NCBI GenBank assembly: GCA_016870425.1
Contig: VGBQ01000016.1
Span: forward strand, 1-21,685
Direction: 5' to 3'
Length of the DNA: 21,685 nt
From: Actinomycetota bacterium
Lineage (GTDB): Bacteria > Actinomycetota > Actinomycetes > S36-B12
Both the position numbers and the translations under genes were made by a program. Of the stretch, positions 21,162 through 21,685 are shown one piece after another. The notes under the pieces are model-generated. The model was not told where the DNA came from and did no database searches. It worked only from the letters and a program-made list of their open reading frames with translations. The first letter of the stretch is position 1. The number at the start of each line of letters is the position of its first letter.

Positions 21162-21685
21162 TCAGCCAGGCTCAGTCGGCTCCGGCGTGAGCTCGGGGGT
21201 CGGCTGCGGCGTGGGCTCGGGGCTTGGCTGCGGCGTGGGCTCGGGGCTTGGCTCCGGCGTGGGCGACGGCGAAGGCTTCTCGGTGGGAGTTGGGCGCGGA
21301 TCCTTGGACTCCTCCGGCTTGGGCTCCTTGGACTCCTCCGGCTTGGGCTCCTTGGACTCCTCCGGCTGCGGCAGGGAGAAGGGGATGTAGACCGGGGACG
21401 GGCCGACGCCGCGCACCGGCCCGATGCCCCAGTCGTTGAACAACTCGAAGGCCTGCGGCGCGAGGTTGGCGTGAGCGGCGATCATGGCCTCGCGCCAGAT
21501 AGGTCCGGGGATCTGTCCGCCGGTTACGTAGGAGTAGTACTGACCGTTGATGGTGACATCGGTCATCGGGTAGGCGAAGCCACCGCGGGGATCGCCCACC
21601 CAGACGGCTGCGGCCACCTGGGGTGTGAAGCCCGCAAACCAGATGGCGGCATTCTCGTTGGTGCTGCCGGTCTTGCCCGCCGCCG
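21162..21685 (-). CDS. Class A penicillin-binding protein, C-terminal part (5' end outside window)
   Basis: The minus-strand frame runs off the right edge; about 173 residues are visible. The first visible residues, AAGKTGSTNENAAIWFAG, contain the KTG(T/S) box of penicillin-binding transpeptidases, followed by the family's usual FTPQ-AAAVWVGDP segment and the end of the transpeptidase domain (about 21400). The enzyme would cross-link, and if bifunctional polymerise, peptidoglycan outside the membrane. After the domain comes a low-complexity tail of Pro, Glu, Ser, Thr and Lys repeats (EESKEPKP, then EPSPEPTPQP) in place of PASTA domains. The glycosyltransferase half is not in the window, so class A is inferred from the sequence after the KTG box and from its YqeY and metallophosphoesterase neighbours. 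Confidence 0.85.
   Translation of the reverse strand, partial: AAGKTGSTNENAAIWFAGFTPQVAAAVWVGDPRGGFAYPMTDVTINGQYYSYVTGGQIPGPIWREAMIAAHANLAPQAFELFNDWGIGPVRGVGPSPVYIPFSLPQPEESKEPKPEESKEPKPEESKDPRPTPTEKPSPSPTPEPSPEPTPQPSPEPTPQPTPELTPEPTEPG
21190..21262. repeat. 24-bp tandem repeat (three copies) in the PBP tail
   Basis: About three copies of a 24-bp unit, with core GGCTGCGGCGTGGGCTCGGG, encode the PSPEPTPQ-type repeats on the minus strand. The unit length is a multiple of three, so copy-number change would keep frame. Confidence 0.75.
21301..21368. repeat. 24-bp tandem repeat (about 2.8 copies) in the PBP tail
   Basis: The unit TTGGACTCCTCCGGCTTGGG plus CTCC is repeated almost identically, encoding EESKEPKP octapeptides on the minus strand. 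Near-identity of the copies suggests recent expansion or slippage. Confidence 0.8.

Overview
This window is chromosomal DNA from a high-GC Gram-positive bacterium (Actinomycetota). The evidence is the strong GC bias at third codon positions, GTG starts, several promoters of the TANNNT type placed so close to the start codon that transcripts would be leaderless, a short bacterial SRP RNA next to dnaX-recR, a DUF2510 protein, a LytR_C protein, an actinobacterial-type aspartokinase and tRNAs without encoded CCA. I cannot name the genus. I see no phage, transposase, CRISPR array or insertion sequence.

Layout. (1) 1-5094 (+): the 3' part of a giant secreted, multi-module surface protein with eight visible jelly-roll, carbohydrate-binding-like repeats, one FN3 domain and an unrecognised beta-rich C-terminal domain. 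(2) 5104-6589 (-): ACC deaminase (acdS) followed by a small DUF2510 + CD225/dispanin-like membrane protein; its last codons also form a long terminator-like hairpin. (3) 6672-11396: an amino-sugar cluster. nagA runs rightward, and an overlapping leftward operon (MFS sugar porter, ROK kinase, double-SIS protein) converges on it at a nearly perfect 25-bp stem extragenic palindrome. (4) 11497-13362 (+): kup potassium transporter, sharing a 100-bp divergent control region with the MFS gene that contains an 11-bp-phased PHO-box-like direct repeat. (5) 13359-14039 (-): LytR_C-domain membrane protein whose stop codon shares a CTAG with the kup stop. (6) 14216-16985 (+): tRNA-Ser(GGA), SRP RNA, dnaX and recR, with an unusual extended imperfect palindrome between tRNA and SRP RNA. 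(7) 17142-19474 (+): aspartokinase and aspartate-semialdehyde dehydrogenase, one-base overlap, with a candidate internal start for a separate aspartokinase beta subunit. (8) 19480-19719: tandem hairpins, a second copy of the extragenic palindrome, and tRNA-Pro(CGG) with its own terminator. (9) 19717-21685: a metallophosphoesterase (-), a YqeY/GatB-like protein (+) and the C-terminal end of a class A penicillin-binding protein (-) with a repetitive Pro/Glu/Ser/Thr tail.

How the genes fit together. The MFS-ROK-SIS operon plus nagA make a plausible PTS-independent route for N-acetylglucosamine: import, phosphorylation, deacetylation by NagA and deamination by a SIS-type (non-NagB) enzyme. lysC-asd provide the first and second steps of the aspartate pathway (Lys, Met, Thr, diaminopimelate). 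tRNA-Ser, SRP RNA, dnaX and recR form a housekeeping block. No single system in the window is clearly unprecedented. The best leads are the giant surface protein, the PHO-box-like repeat, the extended palindrome beside the SRP gene, the dispersed extragenic palindromes, the recurrent CTAGGGT promoter motif and the hairpin built into the end of a coding sequence.
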